Of a stretch of 10,000 nucleotides of DNA, positions 7,795 through 10,000 are shown one piece after another. The translations under genes and the position numbers were made by a program. How positions within the stretch are numbered: the first letter of the stretch is position 1; every line of letters begins with the position of its first letter. Source of the stretch: Trachelipus rathkii (lineage: Eukaryota; Arthropoda; Malacostraca; Isopoda; Trachelipodidae). The stretch lies in NCBI GenBank assembly GCA_015478945.1, contig JABUQX010053505.1, forward strand, positions 20,001 through 30,000, in the 5' to 3' direction. The notes under the pieces were generated by a model. The model was not told the DNA's origin. It did not search any database and saw nothing but the letters and a program-made list of their open reading frames with translations.

Positions 7795-8022
7795 TCCTTT
7801 TAGCTTGTGGTTGCAGCTTAACCTAGACTGGTGCCCTCTTTCCTTCATTAATAAATTTATTCCTAATTCTTCTTTGGAAGATTGCTGCAATAAATTATTT
7901 CCTGATGTATCACTTCCTTCCGTATCTGAGTAATCTTCATTTTCTTTCTCTGGTGATGTCTCTAGTTCCTCAGTTATCCGTTCATCAACTATTGTATTTT
8001 CTCCTTTTGGATCGAAAGTACC

Positions 8023-8406
8023 ATCATCAGCTACTGGATTGAAGTGTGATCCTCCTAGCACCTGTATATGTACATCTTTTAAGTTGTTACACTTCCTTGC
8101 CTTTGGTCCGATGTATGCCACTGAACAACATATTCCATGATGCAACCAAATCTTTGTATTGAATTTATCACTGGCCACTAATAAAACTTCTGGTACTGGT
8201 TCCTTTCCTGGAGTTTTAATTGCTTTTAGTAATTTTAAGGCTTTTGGTCCCTTTTCTAACCCATACATTTTCCATTCACTAATCAGGATGTCCAATAAAA
8301 ATTCCCTTAGCTCCTGGTGATTTTTCTGTTTTATTTTAGAATACTCTTTATCAAGTATCTCCTTCAAACTCAAAAATAGTGAATCAGCACCGCCTGGTAC
8401 CAATTT
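8023..8406 (-). other. OTU-like domain, apparently catalytically degenerate
   Basis: Residues 108-235 of the frame starting at 8727 resemble the OTU cysteine protease fold known from deubiquitinases and some viral and transposon polyproteins. VIKLVPGGADSLFLSL fits the N-terminal active-site block, NHQELREFLLDIL the following helix, PEVLLVASDKFNTKIW the central sheet and VHIQVLGGSHFNPV the C-terminal block with its catalytic His. In the first block the usual D-G-N-C-L-F is replaced by G-A-D-S-L-F, so the Cys nucleophile and the nearby Asp are both missing. The match is by pattern recognition only; an inactive binding role or recent decay are both possible. Confidence 0.55.
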
Positions 8407-8807
8407 TATAACCTTTAAGCCTTTTGGTAGTGCTTCTGGATCCGTTATATCGATTTCCTCATCAGGTTTCCTTTGACACCTTGACCATGTGTCTGCGAAC
8501 ACATTATCCTTTCCGGGATAATAATGGATCTGGAAACTATATTCGCTCAAGTCATCCAGAACTCGGGCCAATTTACTATCCACTAGCTTCATCGTGTGTA
8601 AATATACCAATGGCCGATGGTCCGTGTACAAGATGAAGTCCTGACCTAATAGAAAAGGCCGAAAACTTTTAATCCCCCACCGTATGGCTAGGTTCCTTTC
8701 TATTGTGGAACTTCCTTCACAAAGCATGAGGAGTTGAGTTATAGCATATATCTTCTACACCTTTTTGTCTTGGCCACAACCCGCACCATACAAATCCACT
8801 GCATCTA

Positions 8808-9285
8808 CTAAAGTTCCAACTTCCTACTACCTTCCGAGAAATCTGGAAATGCTAACTCTACTGATTCTTTCATCCGTTTTTTTAGTTCCTCGAAAGCCTT
8901 GATCCTTTCATTTGTCCATTCAATTTTGTCCTTTCTTTTGCCTCCCGTTAGTGCACTGAGAGGTGCTGCCACTCCTGAACAATTTTTTATAAATTTCCGT
9001 TGAAAGTTAATCATTCCTAAATATCGTCTTAACTCTCCCACATTAGTAGGTCTCTCCAACTTGTCCACTTGATCCATAAATTCCGGCAGTTTTTTGATCC
9101 CTGTCCTGCTGATGATGTGTCCTAGGAATTTAACTTCTTTCTGGACCCAGCTACATTTACTCACTTTTACCTTGACGTTCGTTTCGCAGAAGCGCTGTAG
9201 GACCTGTTCAATCAATCCTAAATGTTCTTTAAATTCTTTTGATATTAATAAAACATCATCGATGTAAACCACTACCTTGTCTCGA
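8808..9285 (-). pseudogene. Reverse transcriptase palm/thumb with YIDD motif
   Basis: This is the continuation of RT after a single-base frame change in a T run near 9287. VVYIDDVLLISK carries the catalytic Asp pair (codons 9260 and 9257) of the polymerase active site. It is followed by KFLGHIISRTGIK, GELRRYLGMINFQRKFI and PLSALTGGK, the usual gypsy RT end and connection to RNase H. WTNERIKAFEELKKRM and AFPDFSEGSRKLEL lead into RNase H, where the frame breaks again at 8813-8808 in another T run. Apart from the breaks the domain looks complete. Confidence 0.92.
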
Positions 9286-10000
9286 CTAAAACCCTGTTAA
9301 GATCCGCTGCATCTCCCTCTGGAATGCTGCAGGTCCGTTCTTTAGCCCAAAACTCAGCCTTTTAAACCGGTATTGACCACTGACTGTTGAAAATGCTGTA
9401 AAATCCTTGCTTTCTTCCTCTAACTGCATCTGATAATACCCTTTTACTAAGTCCAGGCTGGTAAAGTATTGTACCCCCTGACATCCATAGACGGTTTCAG
9501 TTATGCTGGCCATTGGGAACCTATCTGCCTCGGTTACTTGGTTTAAGCGTCGATAGTCAATACACAGACGAAGTGTTCCGTCCTTTTTCCTAACTGGCAC
9601 CACCGGAGAACTCCATTCTGCAGCACAAGGCTCTACGATGTCTTTTAAACATAACTCTTTTACTTGGTTTTCGATTTCATCATTAGTCTTCTGATCGAAC
9701 CTCCTTGCCCGCTGGTAAATAGGGGTATAATCATGCAACCTTATCCTGTATGGGGTCATGGATGTCTCACTGATGTCCGAATCTCCTTTACTAAATGCAT
9801 TTTTCCATTTGTATAAAACATCCGTGACGTTCTCCCGTTGTTCTTTAGTTAGTTCTTCCATGAAATTTATTTCCTTCTGTAGTTTCTCCTTCGTCCATTC
9901 TTCTTCAATGGCTCCTTGTTTCTCTATTTCCCGTATCGTTGTGTTCACTGTACACTCATTACCTTGGTATCGTCTCAGGTTGTCTTCATCTACCACTAGA
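9286..10000 (-). pseudogene. Reverse transcriptase N-terminal half, cut by window edge
   Basis: The frame is open to the window edge, so the start codon lies outside; the first Val codons near 9996 are not a real start. The first 80 residues form a charged linker (IREIEKQGAIEEEW, MEELTKEQRENVTDVLYKWK) typical of the stretch before gypsy RT. RT proper begins at YRIRLHDYTPIYQRARR, then WSSPVVPVRKKDGTLRLCID, YRRLNQVTEADRFPM, FTSLDLVKGYYQM (first catalytic Asp at 9453) and RLSFGLKNGPAAFQREM. It ends at a premature stop at 9288-9286, caused by a one-base length change, after which RT continues in the next frame. No protease motif is visible in the 130 residues ahead of RT, the place where the last part of one might be expected. 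Confidence 0.93.

Larger units (their letters stand above)
6880..8807 (-). pseudogene. RNase H, OTU-like, retropepsin and integrase N-terminal part of pol
   Basis: One long frame (open 8754-6880, extended upstream to 8807 through a stop at 8757-8755). Counting from the Met at 8727, residues 1-83 are the RNase H remainder: STIERN, YTDHRPLVYLH, YYPGKDNVFADTWSR. Upstream of that Met, LVDA with Asp codon 8805 supplies the first RNase H carboxylate, so the four acidic residues (D8805, E8700, D8622, D8493) all appear present. Residues 108-235 are OTU-like, 241-300 an acidic linker, 312-425 a retropepsin, and 530-568 the integrase HHCC finger; D597 is the first catalytic residue of the integrase core. 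The usual gypsy pol has the protease ahead of RT. Here it sits between RNase H and integrase in one unbroken frame, so it is not an assembly join made at one of the frame breaks. Confidence 0.9.
5402..10000 (-). mobile_element. Ty3/gypsy LTR retrotransposon, internal region, 5' part cut off
   Basis: The minus strand encodes, in transcription order, RT (10000 to about 8900), RNase H (8807-8479), OTU-like domain (8406-8023), acidic linker, retropepsin (7794-7453), integrase (7140 to about 6250) and a charged tail (to 5482). A polypurine tract and LTR start follow. RT before integrase places it with Ty3/gypsy (Metaviridae-type) elements and not Copia. The frame is broken near 9287, 8809, 6890, 6520 and between 6234 and 6107, and by a stop at 8757-8755, so this copy is defective as read. 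Gag, the primer binding site and the 5' LTR would lie beyond 10000. No envelope-like ORF is seen between integrase and the LTR. Confidence 0.93.

Noticed and set aside
7598..7933. 111-codon plus-strand open frame
   Set aside because: It lies antisense to the retropepsin domain and has no recognisable motif.

Overview
The window is repeat-dominated, AT-rich animal DNA. It has eukaryote-type splice signals, long (TA)n, (TAA)n and (CA)n microsatellites, decayed non-LTR retrotransposons and a Ty3/gypsy LTR retrotransposon, with no bacterial-style operons. The repeat mix suggests an invertebrate, most likely an arthropod such as a decapod crustacean, but the taxon is inferred from general character and not from a diagnostic gene.

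Layout. 1-1366 (minus) holds the reverse transcriptase and C-terminal part of a badly decayed LINE. After an 88-bp TA tract, 1456-2400 (plus) holds a second decayed copy of the same LINE family in opposite orientation, so the 5'-truncated ends face each other. 2405-2527 is a TA tract. 2649-2818 is a block of CAAGTA hexamers ending in CAGGGTTGGG on the minus strand, which looks like the end of a hAT-type DNA transposon. 2820-3275 is about 455 bp of nearly pure TA. 3276-5401 is AT-rich and mostly non-coding. It contains short tandem repeats, microsatellites, a 94-96 bp tandem duplication and one 204-bp exon-like island of about 50% GC (3768-3971, minus). Its right edge (TGTAGGA on the minus strand, next to a polypurine tract) is the start of the 3' LTR of the retrotransposon; the LTR's far edge is uncertain.

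5402-10000 (minus) is the internal region of the Ty3/gypsy element. It enters from the right edge, so gag and the 5' LTR lie outside. In transcription order it encodes reverse transcriptase, RNase H, an OTU-like domain with apparently lost active-site residues, an acidic linker, a retropepsin (DTGS and LLG motifs), integrase (HHCC zinc finger, DD35E core, GPY/F-type C-terminus) and a charged tail. The reading frame is broken by about five frame changes and one in-frame stop, so this copy should not make a full polyprotein; the catalytic motifs are nevertheless largely intact, which suggests a fairly recent loss or sequence errors in homopolymers.

The most interesting signal is the domain order. 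Gypsy-type elements normally place the protease before reverse transcriptase; here a clear retropepsin lies between RNase H and integrase, next to a degenerate OTU-type cysteine protease fold.
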